Position numbers and translations under genes: made by a program. A DNA stretch of 64,000 nucleotides, from NCBI GenBank assembly GCA_947253765.1, contig CAMYAK010000002.1:62001-126000 (forward strand). Direction: 5' to 3'. Below the pieces are notes generated by a model, which saw nothing but the letters and a program-made list of their open reading frames with translations, had not been told where the DNA came from and did no database searches. The stretch is from an uncultured Tissierellia bacterium. Its GTDB lineage: Bacteria; Bacillota; Clostridia; Tissierellales; Peptoniphilaceae. Below are positions 16,826 through 25,912 of the stretch, piece after piece. Position 1 is the stretch's first letter, and each line of letters opens with the position of its first letter.

Positions 16826-19639
16826 TTAAAGAATGAGTTGAACATCCGACCCTCTTGTAGGAGTCTTTGTCACAAGAATCTGCTTATCAATAGATTCTTT
16901 GAGCATGGGGACGTGGGATATTATGGCTATCAGCTTGTTGCTTAGGCCCAGGTTTGCCAAGGCATTGAGGGCCTTGACCAGGCTTTCATCGTCAAGAGAT
17001 CCGAAGCCCTCGTCGATAAAAAGGCAATCGGGCTTTATACCGCCCGATGACATAGTCACCTCTTCAGAAAGGCCCAGGGCCAGGGATAGGGCCGCCAGGA
17101 AAGACTCACCGCCAGAAAGGCTCTTTACAGACCTCTCAGTTCCGTTATAGTGGTCTATAACCGAGAGGTCAAGACCGGTCTTGGACCTGAGATTTTCAGG
17201 ATCATCCTTTCTCTTGAGCTCATATTGGGCCGATGACATGGCCATTAGGTGTCTGTTTGCTTTAAAGAGGATCCTGTCAAGATAGGCCATTTGAACAAAG
17301 CTTTCAAAACTTATCCTCTCCTTGCCACGAAGTTTACCTGAGCAGGTGTCGGAAAGATTGGCAATCTGGGCCCAGTCCTTTTCAAGGGATTTTAACTTGG
17401 AATACTCCTCTTCAATTCCTGTTTTCGTTTTATTATGATTATCCAAAAGAAGGGCCAGCCTATTTAATTTGTTTTGATATTCTGATTTTTCTTCTGTCAA
17501 AACCTCATGTCGATCTTCCAATGTCTTGAGGTCTTCAAACTCAATAGCCTCGATAGTGGAAGATAATTTATCCGACAGGGCTTGGAGTTTGGCATTTTCA
17601 TGGACCTTATTGTTAAGGTCGGTTTCAGCTTTTTTAAGCTTTTCTTGAAGAGTCTCCAGCTCATCCCTGCTATTTTTCAAGGCCTTTTCAGCTTCTTCAA
17701 GACTAGGATAGCTAAGTTGTTCTTTATGAAGCAATATCTGATTTCCTACTTCTTCAATTGTTGACTGATTGGCGGCAAGTTTTTCCTTGCAAATTGTAAG
17801 CCTGTCTTTTATAGATTGGATTTCAGCTTCTTTATCTGCCAATCCGCTTTCAGCTGAATTAATTTTTTCGAGCTTATGAGAATTAAGATCACGCTCATTC
17901 TCCAATGAATTAAGATGATTTAGCTTTTCTCCCTTAAATTTCTTTATTTCATTGGAAAGATCTTCCATATTTTCCCTATTTTCTGAAAAGTCGGCTTCAG
18001 AGATGATGTTAATAAGCTGAGAATCGGGCAGGGCTTTCTTGTATTTCTTATAAAAAGCAATCTCACTTGATTGGATATTGGCCCTTAACTTAATAATTTC
18101 AGAGCTTATTTTTGAAATCTCATCTCTTGATTTATCACATATATCCTCTTGAGCATGTAAGTCGCTTTCGCTTACAAAATCATGGGGAAGGGGAGCCTTT
18201 TGGGGGTGGTCTTTTGAACCGCAGACAGGACAGGGGAGGCCGTCAATAAGATCCTTGGCCATAAGCCCGGCTCTTGAAGCGTTGAAAATCCTTCTTAATC
18301 TAAGCAATTCCGTGCTCTGATTTGAGAACTCCTTATCGGCATTTTTATAAGAGGTCAGGGCAGAGGACAGGAGGGCCCTTTCCTTATTCATGGGACCTAT
18401 TTCTTCATAAAGCTCATTCAAGTTTTCAACCGTTTCTTTTAATTCTTCTATACTGTCTGTCAGTGAATTTTTGTTTTCAAGAAGACTTATCTTATGTGAA
18501 ATTAATTCTCTGTCATTTATTAAGTTATTTTCTTTGCTCTTAACCCGGTCTTCAAAGTCTCGGATTTCAATTTGGAATTTTTCTCTTTCTTCTTCTTTTT
18601 CCGTTAATCTTTGGCATGACCTTTCCAAGTCCTCATATTGGCCCAGGCTGTTTTCAAGAATATTGATTTTTTTAGAAAGGATATCAAGTTTTGGCCGGGT
18701 TTTTTCCAATTCAAGGAATTCATCCTTCAAACGGTCTATCTCAGCTTGATTATTCTTAATTTGTTCATCTAAGGATTTTTTTTCATTAATATTTTCCTGC
18801 CTGTTTTTCGCAGCAATAATGTCCTTTTGAAGGGAATCGAGTTCAGATGCCAGGCGGTCAAATTTGTCGGAATATTTTTCCTTTTCATCAAGTTCATAGG
18901 CTATGGTCTTATCGAGTTTGTTCAAAAAGTCATCGATAAGGACATTTCCTGAGTCCATAGAAGAATAAAATGAATATTCAGGATCATTTGAATCAAAAGT
19001 CATGGCATCAAGATAAAAGTGAATTTTTTCCAATTTTCGGTCCATATCACTTTTAATATTCCTTATCCGGTCTTTGAGTTTTTCCTCAAAAAGCAGGTAT
19101 ATATCAGTATTGAAGAGCTTCCTATATATTTCTCCGGTCTGATTGGTATCTGAAAAGAGGAGTTTACGAAAATCTCCCTGGGCTATCATGGAAATACGGG
19201 AAAACTGGTCACGATTAATTCCCAAAATATTTTCAATTTTTTTGCTGACAGCATCATAGCCGCTTATAACTTGGCCGTTCTCAAAGGTGAGGTCGGCGGA
19301 TGAGGCCTGTTTAGTATAGCCCTTACCTGAAAGTTTGGGCCTGTCATATGCGGGACTTCTTCTTACAATATATTTTTTATTGCCGTCTATAAAGACAAGC
19401 TCTACAAAAGTTGGAGTTTTCGGGTCGGCATAGCGTGACCTCAGCATGGCAGCTTGACGGTCATCGCCTGATGCTTGGCCAAAAATAGCAAAGGATATGG
19501 CATCAAATATGCTCGTTTTCCCTGAACCCGTATCACCACTTATCAGATAGAGGCCACTTGTGCCTAATTTATCAAAAGGTATTTCAACAAGGTCGGAATA
19601 GGGGCCGAAAGCTGAAATTTTTAGGTTGACCGGTCTCAT
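16826..19639 (-). CDS. sbcC: Exonuclease SbcC (Rad50-like SMC-family ATPase)
   Basis: Works with SbcD to open and degrade DNA hairpins and blocked double-strand ends. The N-terminal lobe has the P-loop GDTGSGKTSIFDAIS and the Q-loop region AQGDF. Two long coiled coils flank the zinc hook CPVC at Cys470 and Cys473, in the middle of the 937-residue protein. The C-terminal lobe has the signature LSGGESFLAALSLALGL near residue 841 and Walker B DCLFIDEGFGSLD. Its ATG overlaps the sbcD stop by 4 nt, and it is last in the rqcH-sbcD-sbcC run on the minus strand. Confidence 0.96.
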   Translation of the reverse strand: MRPVNLKISAFGPYSDLVEIPFDKLGTSGLYLISGDTGSGKTSIFDAISFAIFGQASGDDRQAAMLRSRYADPKTPTFVELVFIDGNKKYIVRRSPAYDRPKLSGKGYTKQASSADLTFENGQVISGYDAVSKKIENILGINRDQFSRISMIAQGDFRKLLFSDTNQTGEIYRKLFNTDIYLLFEEKLKDRIRNIKSDMDRKLEKIHFYLDAMTFDSNDPEYSFYSSMDSGNVLIDDFLNKLDKTIAYELDEKEKYSDKFDRLASELDSLQKDIIAAKNRQENINEKKSLDEQIKNNQAEIDRLKDEFLELEKTRPKLDILSKKINILENSLGQYEDLERSCQRLTEKEEEREKFQIEIRDFEDRVKSKENNLINDRELISHKISLLENKNSLTDSIEELKETVENLNELYEEIGPMNKERALLSSALTSYKNADKEFSNQSTELLRLRRIFNASRAGLMAKDLIDGLPCPVCGSKDHPQKAPLPHDFVSESDLHAQEDICDKSRDEISKISSEIIKLRANIQSSEIAFYKKYKKALPDSQLINIISEADFSENRENMEDLSNEIKKFKGEKLNHLNSLENERDLNSHKLEKINSAESGLADKEAEIQSIKDRLTICKEKLAANQSTIEEVGNQILLHKEQLSYPSLEEAEKALKNSRDELETLQEKLKKAETDLNNKVHENAKLQALSDKLSSTIEAIEFEDLKTLEDRHEVLTEEKSEYQNKLNRLALLLDNHNKTKTGIEEEYSKLKSLEKDWAQIANLSDTCSGKLRGKERISFESFVQMAYLDRILFKANRHLMAMSSAQYELKRKDDPENLRSKTGLDLSVIDHYNGTERSVKSLSGGESFLAALSLALGLSEEVTMSSGGIKPDCLFIDEGFGSLDDESLVKALNALANLGLSNKLIAIISHVPMLKESIDKQILVTKTPTRGSDVQLIL

Positions 19640-20772
19640 GACTTTTCCTCACTTATCTCTTTAAATATACTTATGCTCAAATCTTCCTGGTAGGTTGACA
19701 TTTCTACACCATTTTGGCCAAGGTAAAATTCCCTGAGCAGGTCCATTTCGGACCTTTTTTCAATGGCTGAGAGGCTCTTTACCTTGGACTCAGTCCGACT
19801 CCTCAAATTGTCATAATCCAGCTTCAGAATATGGGGGTAGACAAGGCTCAAATTAGCCATGGCATTTGGGACCTCAAGTTCATCTTTCAGAACTATATGG
19901 ACATAGTCGTCGGTATTAGTATTCTTATAATTATCTTTCAAAAGAATTTGATCGTACTTACCCCTGATTTCACGCAAGTCTCTAAGCGGCTTCAATGGAA
20001 GAAAGCTGAGCTCAATATTGCCCTTATCAAGGAGGTCAATTTGGACCAGGGATTTTTTATCATCCTGTTCTGAAATTGAGTACTTGAGTGGGGACCCGGA
20101 ATAGCGGATGTGGTCAGCACCCATTTTTTGCGGCCTATGAATATGGCCAAGGGCCACATAGTCAAAGTCTTTAAATAGCGATGGGGAAATGGAGTCGGTC
20201 CCGCCCAGGCTCAAGATTTCAGAATCGGTCCTGGATGCACCTGTGACAAACTGGTGGGCCATAATAATGTTTCTTATACTCCTGTCTATATCCATATCCT
20301 CAATGCAAAGTCTTACAGCATCCTCGTAGCTGTCAACCCGCCTATCAGGGAAAAAGCTTTTAATAGCAGATGGCCTGATGAATGGAAGGGAGTATATGGC
20401 AAGCTTTCCAAATTCATCATGTAGATAATTGGGTCTTATTTTTCCGGTGTATGGACCCTGAATAAACACTGATGACTTGGCCATAAGCCAATTACCGAAG
20501 GATAGGCGGTCTGCGGAGTCGTGATTGCCCGGAATAATAAATACAGGAAGGCCCATTTCAGACAGGCCGGTTAGAAAATCATTCAAGAGATTTATGGCTG
20601 CCTCTGAGGGTAGACTTTTATCATAAATATCACCGGATATTATAAGGGCATCGGCTTCTTGTCTTTTTACATTGTCAATAATCCGGTCAAGGATAAATGC
20701 CTGGTCCTCGATCATGGAGTATTCATGAACCTTTTTCCCCAGGTGAAGGTCTGACGTGTGTATGATTCTCAT
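19636..20772 (-). CDS. sbcD: Exonuclease SbcD (Mre11-like nuclease)
   Basis: Mn-dependent nuclease subunit of the SbcCD complex. Calcineurin-like metallophosphoesterase motifs appear in order: DLHLGKK, GDIYDKSLPS, GNHDSADRLSFG, the AHQF histidine and GHIHRPQ. Length is 378 residues. It starts 2 nt after the rqcH stop and overlaps sbcC by 4 nt (ATGA), implying coupled translation and equimolar supply of the two subunits. Confidence 0.96.
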   Translation of the reverse strand: MRIIHTSDLHLGKKVHEYSMIEDQAFILDRIIDNVKRQEADALIISGDIYDKSLPSEAAINLLNDFLTGLSEMGLPVFIIPGNHDSADRLSFGNWLMAKSSVFIQGPYTGKIRPNYLHDEFGKLAIYSLPFIRPSAIKSFFPDRRVDSYEDAVRLCIEDMDIDRSIRNIIMAHQFVTGASRTDSEILSLGGTDSISPSLFKDFDYVALGHIHRPQKMGADHIRYSGSPLKYSISEQDDKKSLVQIDLLDKGNIELSFLPLKPLRDLREIRGKYDQILLKDNYKNTNTDDYVHIVLKDELEVPNAMANLSLVYPHILKLDYDNLRSRTESKVKSLSAIEKRSEMDLLREFYLGQNGVEMSTYQEDLSISIFKEISEEKS

Positions 20773-20774
20773 CT

Positions 20775-22529
20775 TTAATCCTTTTGCTTAATTTGAGGAT
20801 CGGCCTTCGTGTTTACGGTTATAGTCGAAAAATCGTTGTAATAGACCATACCGGGCTTGGCCCCTTTTGCTTTGTAAACATTTTTCTTCTTGGTGTAGTC
20901 GACATCAACCCTGGTCTCATCAGATTGGGATGAATACTTGGCGGCAAGATAGGCGGCGGCTTCAATATCTGAAAGCTCAGGCTCCTTATCAGGACAGCGA
21001 AGAATAACGTGGGCTCCGGCAATCCCTTTGGCATGGAAGAAATAATCTTCCTTGTTTGCTATTTTCAAGGTAAGCCTGTCGTTTTGGTTGTTGTTTTTAC
21101 CCACCAGGACTTCAAAGCCATTTTCAGTCACGTAGGTCCGGGGAAGAGAAGATTGTCCCTTTTTAGCTTTTGAATTATTATTTGATCCTTTTTTACCGGA
21201 CTTGCCGACTATGCCCTCTTCCACCATCTCCGACCTTATCTCATCCAGGGACTCGCGGCTGTCACAATCCTTTATTGTCAAATAGACCTGCCTTAGATAG
21301 TCGATATAGGCCTCAAGCTTGGGAATCCTGTCCGAGAGGAGTTTGTGGGTGGTGTTCAACTTGGAGAACTTCTTATACTTAATTTGAATATTGTCCCAGG
21401 CTGATTTTCCGGGATCTATGAAGATAGTCCTGGTTTTTTCGCCATTGAAAAAATCTTCCACACTTACCTCTTCCATGCCTCTCTTTATAAGGTGTACATT
21501 TGATGAGAGGAGGTCGGCCTCTTCCTTGTAATTCTGCCTATCCAGGGTAAGCTCATACTCCTTCTTGAGTTTTAAGAGCTTTTTTTCCTGCTTGGACATA
21601 TAGTGTGAAAGAATATCCATCAATGAATGCTTTTGGGAACCCAGCCTGTCATCACCGATAGTAATTTGTGAAAACTTGTCCAGGACTTGAGAAATCGAGG
21701 GGCTGCTAAAGTCCGCTTGGCCAAGATGATAGAGTTTTAAAGCATGAAACTGCTTTTTATCTTTAGTATATAGTGAGGGTGAAAAGTTTCCCCGCCTTAT
21801 ATCTTCGACCAGGTTCGCTAAATTATGGGCAAGTCTGCCTATATCATCCTTTGAAAGTTGAGAGATCGGAGCGTCTGCGGCCAGGTCCGACCTGAAAGCG
21901 AGTTCCTTGGCTACGATAGGGGAGAAGCCGGTAAGGTTTTTTACAAAAATTTTGTTTATTTGGGCATCTTTTGACATGGGGCTTATAAGGTCATTCAGGT
22001 CAAGATCTTCAATTAAAATGTCCTTCTTATCTGAAGGAAAAATCTCATAATTTGTACCCGGAAAAATTTGCCTTACCCGGCTCATATCGTGGGAAACCCT
22101 GGTAACAGCATCCAGAACCCTACCCGACATATCCAATAGAATAATGTTTGAGTACTTGCCCATAAGTTCACATATAAGGTCGTAGTAGATAGGGTCACCA
22201 AGTTCATTGAAAGTGTCGAAGCGGAGCCTTAAGGTCCTATCAAGCCCGTATTGGTATATTTCCGACAGCTTGGACTTGCCTATATGTTTTCTTAAAAGCA
22301 TGCAAAAATTGGGAGGAGTCGTGGGGTTTTGAAATTTCCTGTCTGTGAGATAGATCGAAGATTGGGAGGGGTCCGCAGAAAGATAGAGGGTCCTGTTTTC
22401 CCCCTTGCTGTAAATAGATATGGTTATGGTCTTATCTGAAGGCTGGTTAATTTTGTTTATCCGGCCATTTTCAAGTTTTTCTTTTAATTCCAAAACGACC
22501 GCCCGGGTCGTGATTCCGTCAAATGTCAT
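20775..22529 (-). CDS. rqcH: Rqc2 homologue RqcH (NFACT protein, older name fibronectin-binding protein)
   Basis: In Bacillus, RqcH binds stalled 50S-peptidyl-tRNA complexes and recruits tRNA-Ala to add C-terminal alanine tails that mark nascent chains for degradation. The 584-residue protein begins MTFDGITTRAVVLEL, typical of NFACT-N; the conserved Asp-Arg pair falls at residues 97-98, as in characterised RqcH. A central coiled-coil domain follows, then a Lys/Ser/Asn-rich linker (about 445-465) and the NFACT-R domain with YFFHAKGIAGAHVILR. It is transcribed ahead of sbcD-sbcC behind an extended -10 element. Surface fibronectin binding has been claimed for older homologues, but there is no signal peptide. 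Confidence 0.93.
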   Translation of the reverse strand: MTFDGITTRAVVLELKEKLENGRINKINQPSDKTITISIYSKGENRTLYLSADPSQSSIYLTDRKFQNPTTPPNFCMLLRKHIGKSKLSEIYQYGLDRTLRLRFDTFNELGDPIYYDLICELMGKYSNIILLDMSGRVLDAVTRVSHDMSRVRQIFPGTNYEIFPSDKKDILIEDLDLNDLISPMSKDAQINKIFVKNLTGFSPIVAKELAFRSDLAADAPISQLSKDDIGRLAHNLANLVEDIRRGNFSPSLYTKDKKQFHALKLYHLGQADFSSPSISQVLDKFSQITIGDDRLGSQKHSLMDILSHYMSKQEKKLLKLKKEYELTLDRQNYKEEADLLSSNVHLIKRGMEEVSVEDFFNGEKTRTIFIDPGKSAWDNIQIKYKKFSKLNTTHKLLSDRIPKLEAYIDYLRQVYLTIKDCDSRESLDEIRSEMVEEGIVGKSGKKGSNNNSKAKKGQSSLPRTYVTENGFEVLVGKNNNQNDRLTLKIANKEDYFFHAKGIAGAHVILRCPDKEPELSDIEAAAYLAAKYSSQSDETRVDVDYTKKKNVYKAKGAKPGMVYYNDFSTITVNTKADPQIKQKD

Positions 22530-22555
22530 AAGCTCTCCTTATAGTTTATGAACAT

Positions 22556-22564
22556 ATTATATCA
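22556..22564 (-). promoter_or_regulatory. Extended -10 promoter for rqcH-sbcD-sbcC
   Basis: Read on the minus strand the sequence is TGATATAAT, a perfect extended -10 element, about 26 nt before the rqcH start. The -35 region is poor at the ideal spacing, as is common for this promoter class. A TATAAGGAGAGCTT ribosome binding site follows. Confidence 0.5.
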
Positions 22565-22613
22565 CGGCCCGGACGGTCAAAGTTATGGAGGTCCGTTCAA
22601 TAGATATCTTATT

Positions 22614-24500
22614 TTATTCCTTATATTGGGCCCCGTTTAAATAAAAGAGCTTGTTGTTAAATATTTTGTCAAGGAATTTCAAATCCTCCTTATCCGAAAC
22701 TGAAAATTCTCTTGCCTTTATCAGCTTGCCTTTCCTGTTATATGCAAGGACCCTAATATATACAAACTGTATGCTATATTGGCTGGGCCCGTCCGGCCCC
22801 GGTTTAATTAAAAAAATACCTGATGGGTAGGCCGACTCATCTGAATTTTTTCTAACATATTTTTCAAGGGATTTTCTTTCAAAGTTTAAAATGCCCTCTA
22901 TAGCCTTCCTGTCGGTAAAATAGTTGAAGGAGTAGGAATTTGATCCAGTTAAATTTTTTGACCTGAAATACTTGGGATCTTGAGATGCCTTGCCCTCCTG
23001 CAAATTTTGCATGTTTATTTTCCCGTCAGCCGGTTGGTCATGGCGCTTGGACCCATGTTCGGGAGCCAGGGTAACCTGGTCTGATGATTTAAACATGGGG
23101 GCGCCTGAAGGGAAGGCCCCTTGTAAAGCGCATTCATAGGAAAAGGCATCAAAGTAATTCGTGTTGAGGGTTTTGGGATTAAGCTCTTCAGATAGGTCGG
23201 AGTCTAGGTCCAAAGGCATTCCGGTTTCAGGATCAACATAACCTTGGGGTCTTGAACCGAGAACCAAGTCGGAGTGGGGCTGGACTGAGTTGCTCTTATT
23301 ATGTTGGAAGTTCCCTATGTTCAACAGCTTATAGTAATCGGAACGGGTATCCACCGGGTTGAGTATCTCAATCCTGCCTATATCCTCAGCCTTGGGCTGG
23401 GTCATAATTATATGGTTTTTCAAGGGCCCGGTAATTACCAAGCTTATGACCATTGACAATACAAATATGCAGATGTAGGCCAAGCAGCTTTTTATGATCG
23501 GGGGCTTACCATGCCAGCGGGCAATTTGCACTATGAAAAAGGTAATCAGGTTGGATATGAAGAGGGGCAAGAAATCACCTGGATTTTTTAAGCTTGCAGA
23601 TGTAACCGGCATAAATGTTATAATTCCGAAAGTTATGATCAGGGTACCAAAGATAAGAATCAAGGTTTGGTAGAAACCCTTGAACATATCAGAACTTCCG
23701 ATTTTCTCAACCTTTCTCTTATCATGCAAGTGCATAGTGATAAAGAAGAGACCCAGAGATACCAAGCCCCAAGCAAGCATGGGGTAAACCGATATCAGAT
23801 TATCATTAATCAAAGGAATGAAATAGCTTATATGGGTCAAGGGCAGGTTGAGCCAGTAGAAGTTCATAAATATGTTTTCATAGACACTCAGTAATGTCGG
23901 ATCCGACTCGACAACTGCTACGCAAATCAATTGAACGATCGGGAAGAAGAGTTGGAAGGTGACAGCAACTATGAATCCGTTAAACATTGATGTGGTCAGA
24001 ACTATGGCCAACACTGTAGGAACATAGAAACTGAATGTGTTTAAAAGCAGCAGCGAAAGCCCGGATATCAGTTTTATTATGCTGACACTTCCGGCCAGGA
24101 TGCTGTAAGCCTGTATATATTGAATTAAAGAGTTAAGTATATAGGCTGAGCTTATAGGCAAGGCCAATAAAAACACATAGCCTGTGAAGAAGTGGGCCAG
24201 GAAGAAATCACTCCTCTTTGCGGGAACAGACCAATAGTTATCGAGATCGGATTTGTTATAAAGGTGCTTGAAGACCACAAAGGCCATAACTATTGAAAGA
24301 ATCATAGCCAAAGTCGGCAGGTTCATCTGTGTATAGTAGAGTTTAAGGTAAAAATCTTTTTTTATATCCATATCATAGAAGTCCTTGCCGAATCCGCCGA
24401 TCAGCATCTGCAAGGGTTCCCACAGGCATAGGAAGTAAGACAGGATCATAAATGGACGATATTGTTTCAAAAGGTGCTTGATATATAACTTTTTATTCAT
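22614..24500 (-). CDS. ABC transporter permease with large C-terminal domain (YtrC/YtrD-like)
   Basis: 628-residue membrane protein and partner of the ATPase encoded just upstream; its start overlaps that gene by 8 nt. Roughly eight hydrophobic segments can be seen, near residues 15-32, 58-78, 100-125, 140-165, 170-200, 240-260, 285-305, and a pair at about 320-365. After about residue 375 there is a 250-residue hydrophilic domain without Cys motifs (VDPETGMPLDLDSD, KYFRSKNLTGSNSYSFNYFTDRK split by linkers), resembling the extra domain (DUF6449 type) of GntR-controlled ABC permeases in Bacillus. The transported substrate is unknown; related Ytr systems respond to cell-wall antibiotics. Exact topology is uncertain. 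Confidence 0.75.
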   Translation of the reverse strand: MNKKLYIKHLLKQYRPFMILSYFLCLWEPLQMLIGGFGKDFYDMDIKKDFYLKLYYTQMNLPTLAMILSIVMAFVVFKHLYNKSDLDNYWSVPAKRSDFFLAHFFTGYVFLLALPISSAYILNSLIQYIQAYSILAGSVSIIKLISGLSLLLLNTFSFYVPTVLAIVLTTSMFNGFIVAVTFQLFFPIVQLICVAVVESDPTLLSVYENIFMNFYWLNLPLTHISYFIPLINDNLISVYPMLAWGLVSLGLFFITMHLHDKRKVEKIGSSDMFKGFYQTLILIFGTLIITFGIITFMPVTSASLKNPGDFLPLFISNLITFFIVQIARWHGKPPIIKSCLAYICIFVLSMVISLVITGPLKNHIIMTQPKAEDIGRIEILNPVDTRSDYYKLLNIGNFQHNKSNSVQPHSDLVLGSRPQGYVDPETGMPLDLDSDLSEELNPKTLNTNYFDAFSYECALQGAFPSGAPMFKSSDQVTLAPEHGSKRHDQPADGKINMQNLQEGKASQDPKYFRSKNLTGSNSYSFNYFTDRKAIEGILNFERKSLEKYVRKNSDESAYPSGIFLIKPGPDGPSQYSIQFVYIRVLAYNRKGKLIKAREFSVSDKEDLKFLDKIFNNKLFYLNGAQYKE

Positions 24501-25356
24501 ACTTATCCTCCATTTCAGTTACCAGTATCTCCTCCATATTTATGTCTAAGGGGTTAATCAATATGGGGTGAGTTTTTTCTATTTCTTCCATAAGGCTTTC
24601 GCCTTTATAAATTACTGTTACAATTTTTCCGCTTATCTCCAGACTGAGAGCATCCCAGGACTTAAAGATTGCAGGATCGGGGGTCTCGGAATATCCCAAT
24701 TGGACCTTGTGGTATTCCAGGTCAAGGTCATCGAGACTTTTACTTAGTGAAATTTGACCATTTTTTAAAAGGGCTATTCTGTCAGCTATGTCTTCGATTT
24801 CTCTAATATTATGGGTTGATATGATTATGGACATGTTCTTATCTTGGACGGCATGGACCATTTCACGTTTCAAGGTCAGTCGGGCCTTAGGATCAAGACC
24901 GTCAAATGACTCATCCATCATAAGCAGTTCAGTTTGGCAGGCGAGACCTAAAACAAGTGCCGACTGTCTCTTAAGACCTTTCGACAATTGATGTATAGGC
25001 TTGTTCTCATCAAGATCAAAAACTTGAAGGAGCCTTGAATATTCTTTTTCATCAAAGCTTTTGTAGAAGGACTTGTAAAAACGCTTCATCTCCTTAGTTG
25101 AGAAACGGGAGAAGTAGAAAGGCTCATCAGAAATAAATGTCAGCTTGTCTTTTTTATCCTCAATCCTTACTCCATCAAACAGTATTTGGCCTTTAGAATG
25201 GTCATAAACTCCTGATATGCACCGGAGGAGGGTTGACTTACCTGATCCGTTAACCCCGACCAGGCCCATAATCTCTTTTTCTTTTATTTCCCAATTTAGG
25301 CCATAAAGAACGGGAAAGTCTTCAAAACTTTTATATAAGTTTTCAATTTTAAGCAT
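24493..25356 (-). CDS. ABC transporter ATP-binding protein
   Basis: 287-residue ATPase. Walker A GVNGSGKST, Q-loop region LTFISDEPFYF, signature LSKGLKRQ (a degenerate LSGGQ), Walker B LLMMDESFDGLD and H-loop STHNIREIED are in order, with a C-terminal extension of about 80 residues. A TTG at 25362 is in frame, but ATG 25356, 6 nt after AAGGAGG, is the better start. It overlaps the GntR gene upstream by 8 nt and the permease downstream by 8 nt, so the three form one coupled operon similar to ytrAB of Bacillus. Confidence 0.9.
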   Translation of the reverse strand: MLKIENLYKSFEDFPVLYGLNWEIKEKEIMGLVGVNGSGKSTLLRCISGVYDHSKGQILFDGVRIEDKKDKLTFISDEPFYFSRFSTKEMKRFYKSFYKSFDEKEYSRLLQVFDLDENKPIHQLSKGLKRQSALVLGLACQTELLMMDESFDGLDPKARLTLKREMVHAVQDKNMSIIISTHNIREIEDIADRIALLKNGQISLSKSLDDLDLEYHKVQLGYSETPDPAIFKSWDALSLEISGKIVTVIYKGESLMEEIEKTHPILINPLDINMEEILVTEMEDKYE

Positions 25357-25708
25357 TAACAACCTCCTTAAAGATATCCTTTAAATTTTCCCGATCAAGT
25401 CCAAGTTTTGTGAATTTCTCCATCCATTCGGTAAGCGTTGTAAGGGCTTGGTTGCGAATTTCCGAATCCAGGTTGGACTTGGTTATAAACGAACCCTTTT
25501 TGGGTACGGATACGATTATTTTCATGGCTTCCAATTCACGATAAGACCTGGCAACTGTATTTGGATTAATACCAAGTTCGGATGCCAAGTCGCGTATCGA
25601 GGGGAGTTGGTCACCTTTTCGCAATATACCTGAAGATAGAAGCAGCAAGACCTGGTCTATAATCTGCTTATAAATAGGGCTCTTGTTCACAGGATCAACA
25701 CTGAACAT
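25349..25708 (-). CDS. GntR-family transcriptional regulator (YtrA-like, short form)
   Basis: 119-residue DNA-binding protein. The winged helix-turn-helix is clear: PIYKQIIDQVLLLLSSG, GDQLPSIRDLASELGINPNTVARSYRELE and GSFITKS. The C-terminal part is only about 45 residues, too short for an FadR or HutC ligand domain, which fits the YtrA subfamily that represses a linked ABC transporter. A longer start at 25729 is possible, but ATG 25708 is preceded by AAAGGAG with 5-nt spacing. First gene of the operon, just downstream of a strong promoter and a palindromic site it probably binds. Confidence 0.9.
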   Translation of the reverse strand: MFSVDPVNKSPIYKQIIDQVLLLLSSGILRKGDQLPSIRDLASELGINPNTVARSYRELEAMKIIVSVPKKGSFITKSNLDSEIRNQALTTLTEWMEKFTKLGLDRENLKDIFKEVVNA

Positions 25709-25730
25709 ACAGGCTCCTTTCTGTATCAAT

Positions 25731-25747
25731 ACAAGTGGTACAACTGT
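25731..25747. promoter_or_regulatory. Candidate GntR operator
   Basis: Imperfect 17-bp palindrome with the pattern ACA-N2-TG-N3-CA-N2-TGT (10 of 16 outer positions symmetrical). It lies just downstream of the -10 box of the minus-strand promoter, between the expected start of transcription and the regulator's ribosome binding site, a position suited to autorepression. Assignment to the regulator is inferred from position. Confidence 0.4.
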
Positions 25748-25757
25748 CTTAATTGGA

Positions 25758-25786
25758 ATAATACAGCTAAGTCAGATAGGTGTCAA
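25758..25786 (-). promoter_or_regulatory. Sigma-A promoter of the GntR-ABC operon
   Basis: On the minus strand TTGACA (25786-25781, perfect) is followed after 17 nt by TATTAT (25763-25758, 5 of 6). Transcription would begin near 25750, about 40 nt before the regulator's ATG. Confidence 0.75.
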
Positions 25787-25912
25787 CAACTTTACAAAGA
25801 AAAGTAAATATTTCTAACTCGTAATATTTTCTGTATTTATAGACACATGGGATATAAACTTTATTTATATAAAATTATTAAGCCCCAAATGAGCAAATTT
25901 TAGGAGGTGGAG

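Noticed and set aside
25840..25875. Promoter for yicC from TAGACA with downstream TATAAA/TAAAAT
   Set aside because: The spacers are 22-24 nt; the region is AT-rich and several weak -10 boxes are possible, so no specific call is made.
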